From Euclidia mi (taxonomy: Eukaryota; Arthropoda; Insecta; Lepidoptera; Erebidae): a DNA stretch of 64,000 nt. Within the stretch, counting starts at the first letter, position 1, and each line of letters opens with the position of its first letter. The translations under genes were made by a program, and so were the position numbers. Of this stretch, positions 32,966 through 44,693 are shown piece by piece. The stretch spans positions 6,073,840 to 6,137,839 of the forward strand of contig OX123185.2 in the NCBI GenBank assembly GCA_944739405.2, given 5' to 3'. The notes beneath the pieces were generated by a model. That model ran no database searches, was not told where the DNA came from, and worked only from the letters and a program-made list of their open reading frames with translations.

Positions 32966-34225
32966 TTTATGGTGATGGTGTAGTATTATATTAAATGATA
33001 TTGTATTTTAAATTACTGTTAGGAAAAAAGCATATACTTATATTAAGACATAGAACACTTTAGTAAAATAAGGCACACTGTTGGATATATCCACTCTGTA
33101 CACGCTTTTTTATCGTGAAAATCAAATATAGCGTTGCTTGCGAGGTTGCTTTATCTGATCCTACTGTCCAAAATCCTAGTACTGTGGAGCAAACAAGAAT
33201 TTACTTCATATCAACTGGATCTAGACTTGATTTGGGAAATACTGCCTCACTTTGTTCTGATTTTCCTCCCTTTGCTGTTCAATTAAATGGAGTCTATTTC
33301 CTAGAGAGCAGTGAACAAATTATTTAGTACGGCTGCAAGGTAGTATTTCTTAGTTCCTGTTATTTGCTAGTCAAATAAGAGTTGGGTCTAGGAAGCGAAT
33401 GACAAAGAAAACATATTTCAGCACGCTTTTATTACTTTGGTTTGTAGTTTCCGAACGGAAATTTTGAACGTGATTTTTACCCATTGTAAAACGTCACCAT
33501 GTTGGATTGAAATAAAACTTTACAGATTTATGAATAAGAACCGATGACACTGCAATAAATAAAAAAGGAACGAAAGCAGATACACAAAATACAAATAGAA
33601 CTTTAAGACCTAATAAAAACATCCATATCCCATAGTACCCAAAAAGTATTTTTTTTTTCGTTGAAAATCGTGGTTAATAAAGTCTTCATAAAATTGATTG
33701 AAAAGCATCCAAGCTAACTTAGCGCTTAACGATAAAAAATATTTTCCACATTTTGTATTGTGTTTTTTTTTTTAATTTAGGCTTGTAGTAAATAAATATT
33801 ATCAGAATTAAGCCCCAAAATGTACTAGTATAAAGTACCGAAACTGGAAAAACGTATTAAAAAGAAAACTCAACTTGATTTTTTAATCTTAAAACTCTGA
33901 TCAGTACCAGGATTAAAACACAGAATTAAAACTAAAAAGTGTATTGAAAGTCCTACCGGTGAAACTTTCTTCTACGATACAACGTGGAGTTGACGCCATG
34001 AATATAAACAGTTAAATTAGGGACCGCCCGGGACGCCCAAATATGATATACAACATTTGTGGCTAATTTAGTTTCACTCGGCAAATTTAGTGCACTCCCA
34101 CGACAGCAATAGTTTTTTTATGCTTGTTTGTGTTGTCAAAATATATAGGCTTGTATCGTTTTAAGTAAATGTTTTATTATATTTTTTTCCATCAAGAAGC
34201 TTATCACGACTTTAGGGCCTTACAC

Positions 34226-34334
34226 ACATACATATCGTCACGCCTTTTATCCCCGAAGGGATAGGCAGAGGTGTATTTCTACACGCACTTTTCGTCAGAT
34301 ATACTTTAGTCCCACGTAATAAGGGGCGAGCCTA
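34226..34334 (-). mobile_element. Truncated SINE with 9-bp target duplication, unit 1 only
   Basis: GCCTTACAC at 34,217-34,225 and again at 34,335-34,343. Unit 3 carries the unoccupied site (GGCTTTACACTTTAAC near 55,404). Inserted body reads CACGCCTTTTATCCCCGAAG...GGGGCGAGCCTA. Confidence 0.85.
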
Positions 34335-37300
34335 GCCTTACACTTTAACAGCTTATTATCGGCCTTATACAAAGCGACTGTAACACTAGATAGTGCTTAT
34401 AGTATAATATAGTTTTAGTATAGTTGAGTATAGATTCCTTAAAACCATGTTTAAAACTAGCTTTTGCACTATTTTGATTGACTTTGTATATTTAGATGTT
34501 ATCCGTGTTTCCTTTTGCCTGCAAAACTGCTGCAGCTCTTCAATGTTTATAAATACCATTGTTACATTCCATCTTATAATAATAAGCAAGACACGAAAGA
34601 ATCAAAAGTAAATTGTTCAAACTAAAACGCTGAAATATTTAAAACTCGGTGAGAATCATAATTTCTAGACTCTGTAGCGTCTGAGCAGAATAAAGAAAAC
34701 GCATTTAAAACCGCCAAGAATGAAGTGGCGTTAAACTAAATAAAGAGAAGTAATACTGTAGTTTTTTTACTCGTAGAGCATAGTGTTTTAAGTTGAAGCT
34801 TCATCGCCTAAGCGATAAAGTGAGGCAAAACTTTATGTGATGTATATTTTTTTGTTGAAAATCGGTTGCATGATTGTAAAATCCAAAAGAAAATATATTG
34901 GTTGCGGTTTCGAGACAACATTTCGTTCACAAATTGTTGTATTTGAATCCGCATATTATTATTTTGTGACTATTTATTGAATATTGGTGCAGTTCTATGC
35001 GACACAGAATTCATTCCTAATACGTAAATCGTTTTCTTTTCAGGAAAATAAATAAAGCTTCTTGATTTTTGTACCTTTAGAAGAATATAAAACCTAAAGC
35101 AGCATTGTTACAACAGTATTAAAATGGTTGAACCCAGTGGGTTTGAAAATTAAATTTGGAAACTGAAAGGACCGGTATGAATAACGTTTCTCAGAAAGCC
35201 ATCCACGGGTTCCTTAAACGAAAGTTTATTAAAGACCTAATTTAATAAAGCCACGAAACATGTTTTTAATTAACATTATTATCATTGAAAAGGTTTTTAA
35301 TCTATAATGAGAAAATTTTCACAAAATTGCTGAAATTTTTTCGTAACTGGTTTGCAAATTCATGAGTAGGTATGACGTACCTAGTATTCTATTGTGTTTA
35401 TGTTAATAAGTACCTGATTCTGAATATATAGGATCCCGGCTACTTTTATTTACCTCTGTGTTTAACAAAAGTATGCACTCTAAATTGTATGAAAACTTTA
35501 ATGTTCTGAGTGTGGGTGTTGTCTGTGTCCATTATTTAACATCAACTGTAATATTGCAAATAATTTGTATCAATTGTAAATAGTATTTAACAAAGATTGA
35601 TATTTAGTAATACCCCAAAATGATCTCAATTCTTTTACGCATAATGAAATTAAAAATTCAATGTCATTTCATTCTGAAAATGCCGTATCCTGTGATGTGA
35701 TCTTTCATTCACTGCACCCATGGGATTTATCTATTTCAGAGACCATTCATCAATGAACCCATCCCACCCCATCCCTTATCAATAGCCGACCCAAATTAAG
35801 ATATCAATATCTAAAATTATTATTGTTTTGTATATTGGCTTCTACTGATATTGTTGGTGAAGAAAAATGTTTTTGATTTTTTACTTAGGTCGTACAAAAT
35901 CATAGATAAAATAAAAGTAAAAAAAATCGACTTATTTGTACTTTGTACGTAGAAATGTCATTTTCTTATTTTATGGCGTAGTTAATAATTTAAAATCAAT
36001 CAAATATCATGAAGGAGCACTAAGAGAAAGAGAGGCTTTTTGAAAATATTTCCCCTAAGAGGGTAAAAAGGTCCCAGGTAGTTGGAGGAGCTTGCGAAGT
36101 CTAATAATAAAATACACAATTTATGAAAGAACCAGCTGCCAAAAATATTATACAACTTCATATTATTCAATTTCCTTCCCTTCAACGTCACCGGCACGAT
36201 TAACTCACACTTTTTTATTTGTCCTTCTAGAACATTCATAACACTTGGCTGGTTGGTTCGTTTCAATTTCTTATCACAGAAAGTTTAATAAGTTTTCCAT
36301 AATCTTCAGTTATTGGCCTCCGCCATCATGATAACGCTCTATCTTAATTGTTATTTGAAAAGTTTTCGTATTATTACAAATTGAATGCATTGTTTGCTCC
36401 ATTTTTAGAACTGTTGCAATCTTTGGAGAATTATATTCCAATGTCGATATGTTTTTGAAAATCATCGTTTATTTTAGCAATGTTTAAAATTATGTAAATG
36501 TTAAGACGTCATATGAATGTTAGACTGTTTATAAATAATTACAAGTCATAGTTATGTATCAATCAAGGACCTCTGCGCGTTGGACCTATGTCTCCGTGTA
36601 CGCATGCCAAAGGGCCGTGTACTTTTTTAAACACCATAGGTATGTTAGAAAAGTGCGCGTGAAAGAGAAACATACCAATCTGCAAATTATTATTAACACT
36701 TGTATGTTATGCGAAACAAATTAATGATATCTTTATTGTTTTTCTTTCACGCGTATTTTACTTATTTATATATTTATGAATACATATAAGGTAATTGTGC
36801 TCTCTTTATTTTTATTTTATCTTTATTCGGTCTTTAAACTTAGTACCAAAATCAGAATTAATTTTGTATTAAATTGCATATGTTTATTCTTGAGTTTTAA
36901 AATATTAACACCAATTTTGTTCCTTACATGATGATTATAGATAAAAGCACAAGTGTCGAAATAACGGTGAACATACATACCAGTTATTCCAATTATTAAT
37001 TCAACATGATATAGTTTATTTTAATAGGGTATCTTATATTTGCTATCTTATGCAAATATAAAATATGCAATTGATAAAGGGAAAATTCTTGGAAGATTCG
37101 CGAAGGGTGCTAAGTATGGGTGTTAATAGAGTCGGCAGTGAATCATAAGATGGCAGTCACGATGGATGGTCACGAATACAATATCGCGCGATACTAAATG
37201 GCTCATGATATGACTCAGAATATACGAATAATCCTAGTCATCTTCCTCATATTATTGACCTATATGTAAAAGACATGGGCTGCCTAAATTTAATATTTTA

Positions 37301-37710
37301 TTTATTTTATAAAATAATTATTTAAAACATTCTAGCCCCAAGGGAGTAAAATGTGCGCTGAACATTTGTTTGTGAAACCTCATTTTTTTAAGCTGTTAGG
37401 TACTATGCTTACGGGCAACAGCCAGTTAAATATAAAATAATTATTATATCAGTACAAACAGAACTATATTGAGCAGCATAAACTATTGGTTTGCAATCTA
37501 ATTCAAATGAATTTGAAACAAAAAGAGTTACTAGTGCGATTTGTTCTATAAATAAAATCCGACCGCGAGACAAAGAAGATAGATTTACGTGGCAACGTCC
37601 AAGTAATTGTGAAAAATGGGAATCGTTACCGACTGGAAATAACGGCAGCCTTTGAAACGATGATTTAAGTTTAAACGTTAACTAAGACTTCTTTAAATTT
37701 AATTTTGAAT

Positions 37711-38290
37711 GTAACCCGCGGTGCCCTTTCAACCATGTTTATATAGAAGACTGGATGAACTCTAAACGTTTTCGTTGGCGCGTTTGTTACTAAATCTGGC
37801 CGAATAGGTATAAATTATGAGGACGGGCCGTTCCCTCTCAACAGCAAGGCTAAACTTTAATTAAGCTGCATTTCGATTGAAATGGGTTCCCCTTTCAAAC
37901 ATTTAGAGGCAACTTCGTACAGTAAAATGATGCCCAACTTTATATTAGACCTGGTGTTCTGAAATACTAGACGTTTTGTGGTCGTGCAAAAATGCAGGGT
38001 GGATGGTGGGTGGCCCCTTACGCTCCTGTTGAAATGACTTCATTTTTCCTCGTAATGCAATGAAAGAATTCGAATAGGCTCATTAGAGCTTTTTTCCCTT
38101 TGCATGTTGAACACATAGTAGAGAACTTAAAAACGGCAGCATTGTTAATGACGTGTGAAGTTCAGTCTGTGGTATTTTACGTTCGTTTAAACGAGCGCAT
38201 GAATACACTGAAGTACGTTATTAAACAACAATGAGGAGACAAGATGTTTAAAGCACGTTTGTGTAATTACTTCTGTACTGTTAAAATAAA
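37711..38290. other. Conserved block of the triplicated unit, copy 1
   Basis: This stretch of about 580 bp is noticeably less diverged among the three copies (48,456-49,030; 58,913-59,500) than its flanks: about ten substitutions and two short indels between copies 1 and 2 by eye. No coding frame persists. It includes AACTTTAATTAAGCTGCATTT, a homeodomain-like core. Confidence 0.45.
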
Positions 38291-39609
38291 AATAAAACAT
38301 TACCCTTCCTTTTGGCTTCGCCGTAGTCGGGTATTGAGAACTTCAAAGAGTTTTCGTGTTTGTATTAGAAATTAAGTTGTAGTAGCCGACAATAATAGTA
38401 TTCAAATGTTATTTTAGTTCCTATCTGCATCTAAAATGATAATGTCTTAGTAGCAAAAATATTTGTTGCTATGCCGATATGTTAATCCACATTTGCGAGT
38501 AGCAAATGTGGCACCTTTTTTATGAATTGGCTCTGCTGCTAACAAAAAAATGTCATTGACTATTTCGCAAGATATCGACATTACATTACCTCTATGCGTT
38601 ACAACCTATTAATAAGTAACGATACACTACAACTTACAAAATATGATGAATAATGGCATCCTGGGAGAACATACATTTAAGGGTAAATACGTGGAACGCA
38701 ATTCGATTCACACACAGTGATCGGATCCCAACTAGTCAGGGCCTGTACTTTGGCAGCCAACTTACTAATAAACATAGTTAAGTATTAATTTTATTAATAA
38801 ATTACATCGCGACACAGAATGAATCATCGTTCTTATCACACAAAGCTTTATACTGGACGGGAACCGAACCCAGGACCTCCGGTTCAGTAGTCAGTGTCTA
38901 GACTAACAGATATATCTTTTCACTCGCGTTATTTAGAGTTCACCGAAAATATTTATTCGAATGGGATCAGTACCTAATTTCTGAGGTTCGCGCGTTCAAC
39001 TAAAGAAAGAAAGTAACGCTTCAGCTTTTTAGTATTATAATGTTGATAGTAAACTATATATTTCATTATAAATCATTATTATATATTTAATATTTCATAT
39101 CTGCTTAAAAACAGGCACTTTATTCTTAATTAATTTATTACTTGAAAGCGTCGAGCAAAGATTGTCCGCGTAGGAATGGGTGGTACCATTCCTGAGCGAA
39201 CAATTTAATATTATGCAAACGAACCCTGCTAAGAACTGTTCTGTGTAGTGAATTAAACTTTGGAAGTACAAAAAACAGTAATTTACTTAAATTTATAAAA
39301 AAAAGTCTAGGGCTAGCAATCGTATGAAATTAGAGCACACTTGTAATCTTTGTGAACATTGTAATTTGTAGTTAAGACATATTGCCACAATAAAATTAAA
39401 ACTCTTGCAATTGCTTACTTCTAAAAAAGTCGTATTTACTTCTACTTTTACATTATATTTTACTTTTAAAGAAATGATTGTCTGCATGGTTATCTCTTCT
39501 CCAAGATATGAAAACGATACCGTAGTGTAGGGACCAACAAACCGGTACTTCTCGAGTATTACCCTACCGCATCTTTAACTTTTCGAAGCAATGTACGAAT
39601 GAAACTGTT

Positions 39610-39790
39610 GATGATGACTTGCTAAACTGTGAAGGAAAATATCGAAAGAAAGGAAACCTACATGTCTGACAGCATTCTCCGTTATGTTCTCGAAAGACAT
39701 GTGAAGTCTGACGGACCCGCACTTGGCCAGTGTGGTCTATGGACTTACTCATCTCAGAAGAAATGGCCCGTGCCCCGCAATGGGACGGTT
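39610..39790 (+). repeat. Hybrid SINE at the unit 1/unit 2 junction
   Basis: The left part (to GTGAAGGAAAATAT) matches the SINE ending unit 2 and unit 3 (50,510 and 61,212). The right part (from AGGAAACCTACATGTC) and all following sequence match the SINE starting unit 1 (27,482 onward). Confidence 0.8.
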
Positions 39791-40174
39791 TATATATCAT
39801 TTGTTGATTTACCTGAATTTGATTTTCATGTACCAGGAAAAACATGAAAAGAAAGAATAAAAAATGTGGTTTATCTTTTAAGTTACAAATCATAACTGTA
39901 TCCATTTAGTTATCCATTTCGTTTTCCGGTTTCATTGACTGCTTGGCTTAATAATATCTCGATTATTGTGTTATTATTGTGTTACACAATCATAACAACA
40001 TTAAGAGCGTAAGGAACTGTGGGTACAAAAGATCGAGAGTAAATTAATTATATTATCGACTGATCGTTTCTCGATACACATTGTATTGAAAGAAAGGTAG
40101 TCGAAGATTTGGGTATGGAAAGGTGATTGTGTGAATAACTTTAGTGAAAGTACTATGATCGAATATCGAAGAAA

Positions 40175-40765
40175 GAGTATGGTCGAAGTGTCCAAATATT
40201 GTTATCCCTTTTGATCGGGAAATTGCTCTGTGGAAAAGCTGGTATTCTGGTATATCTGTTTAGATTGTCAAGCGAAACTAGGGTCCTAAGGTGAAAGTCT
40301 TGGGTCCTCTGCTGGATTGGGCAGTCCACTGCTGGACTTAAGCCGCTCTTAATCTGCAACACTGTGAGTCACTGTGGTCACATGAGTGGGTATAGGGTTT
40401 GATAACGAGTTTCCCATCTCTTTGCAGGGATACTGATATCTTCGTGTATTATTCTTTCGGCCACGGCGGCTTGTCTATGTATGAGACTTGCCAACTGCAC
40501 GGGACATATTATAGTGCACAAGTGTGTGCGCATACACAAGTGCACTCTCTATTCCCTCACTCTCATAGTCCATAGGACTCATCCCAGAGATTGGGCGCAG
40601 GAACAACGGCTTAACGTGCTTTCCGAGGCACGGAGGTGTGACACCGCCTACTCCCTGACTCTGAACTTCTATTGGATCATTTCTAACAGAAAAACCCAAT
40701 ACCACTTTTTGTTCGACCCGGGAATCGAACCTCAGGACCACAGAGGCAGTCTCTTAACTACAACT
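40175..40765 (-). repeat. Insertion private to unit 2, ending in a tRNA-headed SINE
   Basis: Replaces the unit 1 insertion at 28,009-28,190. The right part is an inverted SINE: AAACCCAATACCACTTTTTG and a head with CGGGAATCGAACCTCAGGACC. Confidence 0.6.
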
Positions 40766-40978
40766 CTACAACAATATGAAAGTATCAATATTGTCTATAC
40801 ATAACTTTATGCGGTATTTGAAAATATCTAAATGGCTTCATGGAAAACCAAGCAGGATTTAATATCACCACTTTGCATAGTTCTCCATAAAGTATGTTAA
40901 CATTCAAACAGCGAAATAAATAGAACAAAACAGAATTCCGAACTACACTAAATAGAAGTTTATATTGAAAGTTCTTAC

Positions 40979-41135
40979 TTATTATCACGAAATCAACAAC
41001 AGTTATAGCCAAAGGAATGCTACAGTTGGATTCCCGATCAAAGGCGTGGCTTTCCAAATAGTTTGAGGCTGGTTTAAACTGTTTCTGCCTTGCATCCGGC
41101 AACATTGTGGAGTACAAGTTAAAACGGAATAGATT
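40979..41135 (-). other. Candidate coding exon, unit 2 copy
   Basis: Same length, frame, acceptor and GTAAGA donor as the unit 1 copy at 28,424-28,580. The differences are one silent and one Leu/Phe change. The product is unknown. Confidence 0.35.
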
Positions 41136-41389
41136 CTGTTGGAATTGTTTATTGAGTGAACGTTTTAGAGAATTTTATTATTCCTATAATATGTGTTGTA
41201 GTTTTTTTCATTGTTGTGGTACATATAGATGAATTAGGTTTCTTGATTATGCAAGTAGTAAGTTTTTCATGTAATGAGGAAACAAGAAGTAGGTACAACT
41301 AGAAATTATCGTAATGGATGTTAACATAAAAATGTAGAAATTGTACCTACCAACTGCTATTAATACTGCTGAAACATGAATAAGTTTTG

Positions 41390-41605
41390 ATGACCCGATA
41401 ATTGCGCCCGCAGATACATCTGCTTATCTATGGCTACTATTCTGCACCCGTGGCTCAAAAGCGTGATGCTATAGAGCATTTTTTGATAAATAGCCTATCC
41501 ACACATTCTATTATTTTACATCGCATCAGTAGTTCTTAAGACTAGCGCGTTTAACCAAACAAACAAACCCTTCGTAGCAATAAGTTTATACTAATATCTT
41601 CTTAT
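41390..41605 (-). repeat. Helitron 5'-end remnant
   Basis: Reads CAGTAGTTCTTAAGACTAGCGCG then AACCAAACAAACAAACCC and ATAAGTTTATACTAATAT. This matches the 5' portion of the minus-strand Helitron ending at 14,257. Confidence 0.5.
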
Positions 41606-42160
41606 ACTAATATACAGGGTGATTTGTAATTGGTCGTATTCCCTTCGGGAGATGATTCTAGAGCCAAAATGGAGTATTTTTACTCCCTACATATGGAGGT
41701 CCAAAATGCACCATTTTGGAATAAAACGGTTTTTAAGATATTTTGAGAAAATTCCAAATTTTTGTTATAAACGTCTTGTAAAAAATTATTTTAACTTTTC
41801 TTGATGGCAAATTGGGTATTATTTAATGGACAATCAAATGGCCCATCTTTTAAATTAAAATAAACCTACTAGCTCAACGTGGAATTTGAAAATAGAGCCA
41901 AAAAACACGCAAAAAATGTTCGAATAAAATAAAATGACGCCACAAAAATGCAATTATGTGAAAAACATTATATGTGGCATGTTATGTAAAGTATTGGAAT
42001 AACTTTCTGGTATTACCTGCTATCCAAAAAGGTATAATGGTCTTAGCCAATTGGTGCGAATTTGGAGTAATAGCCACTTTTGTTCGAAAAAGTGCTTCTG
42101 GATGACTGACTCGCCAGAACATTTTTCCTGTATTTATACTTAAGCTCTGCAATCAGTAGT
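41606..42160. other. Unassigned insertion, unit 2 only
   Basis: Begins TACAGGGTGATTTGTAATTGG, a start typical of several insect DNA elements. No ORF and no matching end found. Confidence 0.3.
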
Positions 42161-42164
42161 GATT

Positions 42165-42265
42165 TACTAGTAGGGAGACCAACCTAGCAAAAAGTAGGGT
42201 CTTGGGTTCGAATCCTCTGCGTAACTGACTGTCTTTTGTTAGTTAAATGCATATTAAGTTTTTAA
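42165..42265 (+). repeat. tRNA-derived SINE head
   Basis: AGTAGGGAGACCAACCTAGC...GGGTTCGAATCC (B box) followed by AAATGCATATTAAG. Confidence 0.5.
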
Positions 42266-43200
42266 TTCTCACTTGTACCGTGACTCGAAGAGCATGCTCA
42301 GCCAGTTGGTACCGGACGTCATGTTTATCTTGGAAACACTTTTAGGGGAGTCAAAACCAAGTCCATCAGTCAAATAAATAAATAATTGAAAGAAAAAAGC
42401 CGTGACACCACCTTTCTCGATGCTTGTCACTACATCTTCTTTTACCCCACATTAACGTATACGCTTAAAAGGTGCTATATTTAATACAAGCTGAAGACAA
42501 CGCTAAAAGTTATTTGGTTTTACTTTGAACGAGTGTATAGTTTAAATAGCAGAGAAGTAGGTATGATTCAAGCGATACAATAATGAATAAATCCACCGTC
42601 TTTGTAATGAGTGATTATCATGCTGAACTTACGCGGTTCCATCCGAGACGTTTCGCCTTAGAGCCCGGGGTTTACTGTTATTTTGTATGTAATTTTAGTT
42701 CCCAATACAAAACTACACATAAAATAATTAGCATAATATTATAATGATGGTGGAAATTAAAATTATCTAAAATCGCCCACATCTTAATACCTGATCCACG
42801 CAATAACCGCTAAAAGTTTACCTAGGAATGCTGTGTAGTGGTTGATATGGTTGCCATGGTTTTTGAATAATAATAGTTTAATTTTATATTATACTCATCA
42901 TAAGTTGTGCTCTTAGTTTGCATCATGTTGTGTGCGAAAATGAAAAGCAATCTAAGTGAGTATTGTCGACAAATATTTGAAAGATTTCGTAACTTAATAT
43001 AATGTTCAAACCAGTTTAAGACCGGTGAAACTATTTGATCGTTTTGAAATTAATCGATGTTAAATTTCGATGCAAAATAAAACTGTTATACGAGCATACT
43101 GATTGATTGCAGTCAATATATTTTTTTAAGATAACTTCTGCGTAAGTAAATCTATGTCGCAGGGAATATGCAATCAGTGGACGCCAAACATATCCAGACC

Positions 43201-43266
43201 TAAAGAATTAATTTGAGAACCACACAAACGGACATCCGTTTGTGTGGTTCTCAAATTAATTCTTTA
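43201..43266. repeat. Perfect 32-bp-arm palindrome, unit 2 only
   Basis: Arms 43,201-43,232 and 43,235-43,266 are exact complements with a two-base centre (CA). Units 1 and 3 have single-copy sequence for the left arm here (30,120; 52,796). Confidence 0.92.
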
Positions 43267-44666
43267 ATACCTGACAGACATCATAATTTAATTTAATTTA
43301 ATACCTGATAGACATCTACGACATCCATCAAGTTCTCAACCAAATTCTTGTTTATTTTGAACGGTACCAAATGCACTAGAATTAAAATTAAAATACCTTC
43401 CATAATAGTACTCGCTTCGTTGCATTTCATTGCGTTCTCAAATTAATATGATAATGATCATAACCTCTTTTTACCATATCTTGATTTTAACATTAGCTCG
43501 TTCCACTTTAGAAATTAAACCCGATTCTGCAAGAGAGTTTTGGTTTCCCTCCGTTTTAATTAGTTTTATTTCACCATTCCGCCTTACGGATCTTATTAAA
43601 GATTGTGGTCGAACAATTTTAATGAAAAGATTTACACCATTAATCTATGAGAAAGTTGTTTAATTTAAGTCGAGACGGTGTTTTGACAAGGTGCTTATCT
43701 AAAATAGTCAGTCTGCTCAGACATTCAGAATCGTATTAATATTTACTTTGAAGAATATAATATAATTTGAATTAGTTGAATGCTGAATTATTAGGATATA
43801 ATAAGGTTACCTACATATTAAAAAAAAAAATAACCATGGATATAAGATGCTTATATTGTCGTATGTTTAAAAGTCGATCGCAGCTTTCCGGTTGTTGTTT
43901 TGCAATCGGAAGAATGCTTGAAGGATGATGAAAAAAAAATATTTTAAGTATATTATTGCGGCGAAAAATAGCCTTATCATTTAATGGAGTAAAATATATA
44001 CTTACCGCTCAGAAAAAAGTACAAAAATCCTAGTGTTTGAAATTAGTGGTTGGATAAAATATTAAATACTTAAGAGGTAATAGAGAATACTTTAGTAAAA
44101 CAAGCCACACTTTTGGATATATCCACTCTGAATACGCTTTTTATCGTGAAAAACAAATGTAGCGTTACTTGCCAGCTTGCTTTATCTGATTCTACTGTCC
44201 AAAATCCTAACACTGTGGAGCAAACAAGAATTTACTTCATATCAACTGGATCTAGACTTGATTTGGGAAATACTGGCTTACTTTGATCTGTTTTCCCTCC
44301 CTTTGTTGTTCAATTAAGTAGAGTCTATTTCCTAGAGAGCAGCGAACAAATTATTTACGGCTGCAAGGTAGATTTCTAGGAATAAATGTAGTACTTCGTA
44401 GTTCCTGTTATTTGCTAGTCAAATACAAGGTGGGTCTAGGAAGCGAATGATAAAGAAAAAATATTTCAGCACGCTTTTAGTAACTTGGTTTGTAGTTTTC
44501 AAACGGAAATTTTGAACGTGATTTTTACCCACAGTAAAACGTCGCCATGTTGCTGTTGGATTGAAACAAAATTCATACAGTTATGAATAAGAACCGATGG
44601 CACCGCAATAAATAAAAACGGAACAAAAGCAGATGCTAATAGTAAACGATTTTAAACTTTCGCGAT

Positions 44667-44693
44667 TAGTATAATAATAATAATAATAATATA
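44667..44693. repeat. ATA trinucleotide microsatellite
   Basis: About seven AATA/ATA units, next to a short duplicated piece: 44,697-44,760 repeats 44,247-44,310 (ACTGGATCTAGACTTGATTT). Confidence 0.8.

Larger units (their letters stand above)
27470..39610. repeat. Tandem segmental duplication, unit 1
   Basis: Aligns by eye to unit 2 (39,640 onward) in order: 27,470-28,640 to 39,650-41,200; 29,455-30,483 to 42,450-43,587; 32,396-39,610 to 43,588-50,510. It has private insertions: the SINE at 28,928, the MITE at 30,484, a LINE end at 32,815, a SINE at 34,226, about 110 bp at 36,561, and about 45 bp at 38,290. No long gene is visible. Confidence 0.85.

Noticed and set aside
43430..43663. 77-codon frame in unit 2 with similar frames in unit 1
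   Set aside because: Frame is not maintained in unit 3 and is interrupted in unit 1 by an insertion. Differences look neutral.
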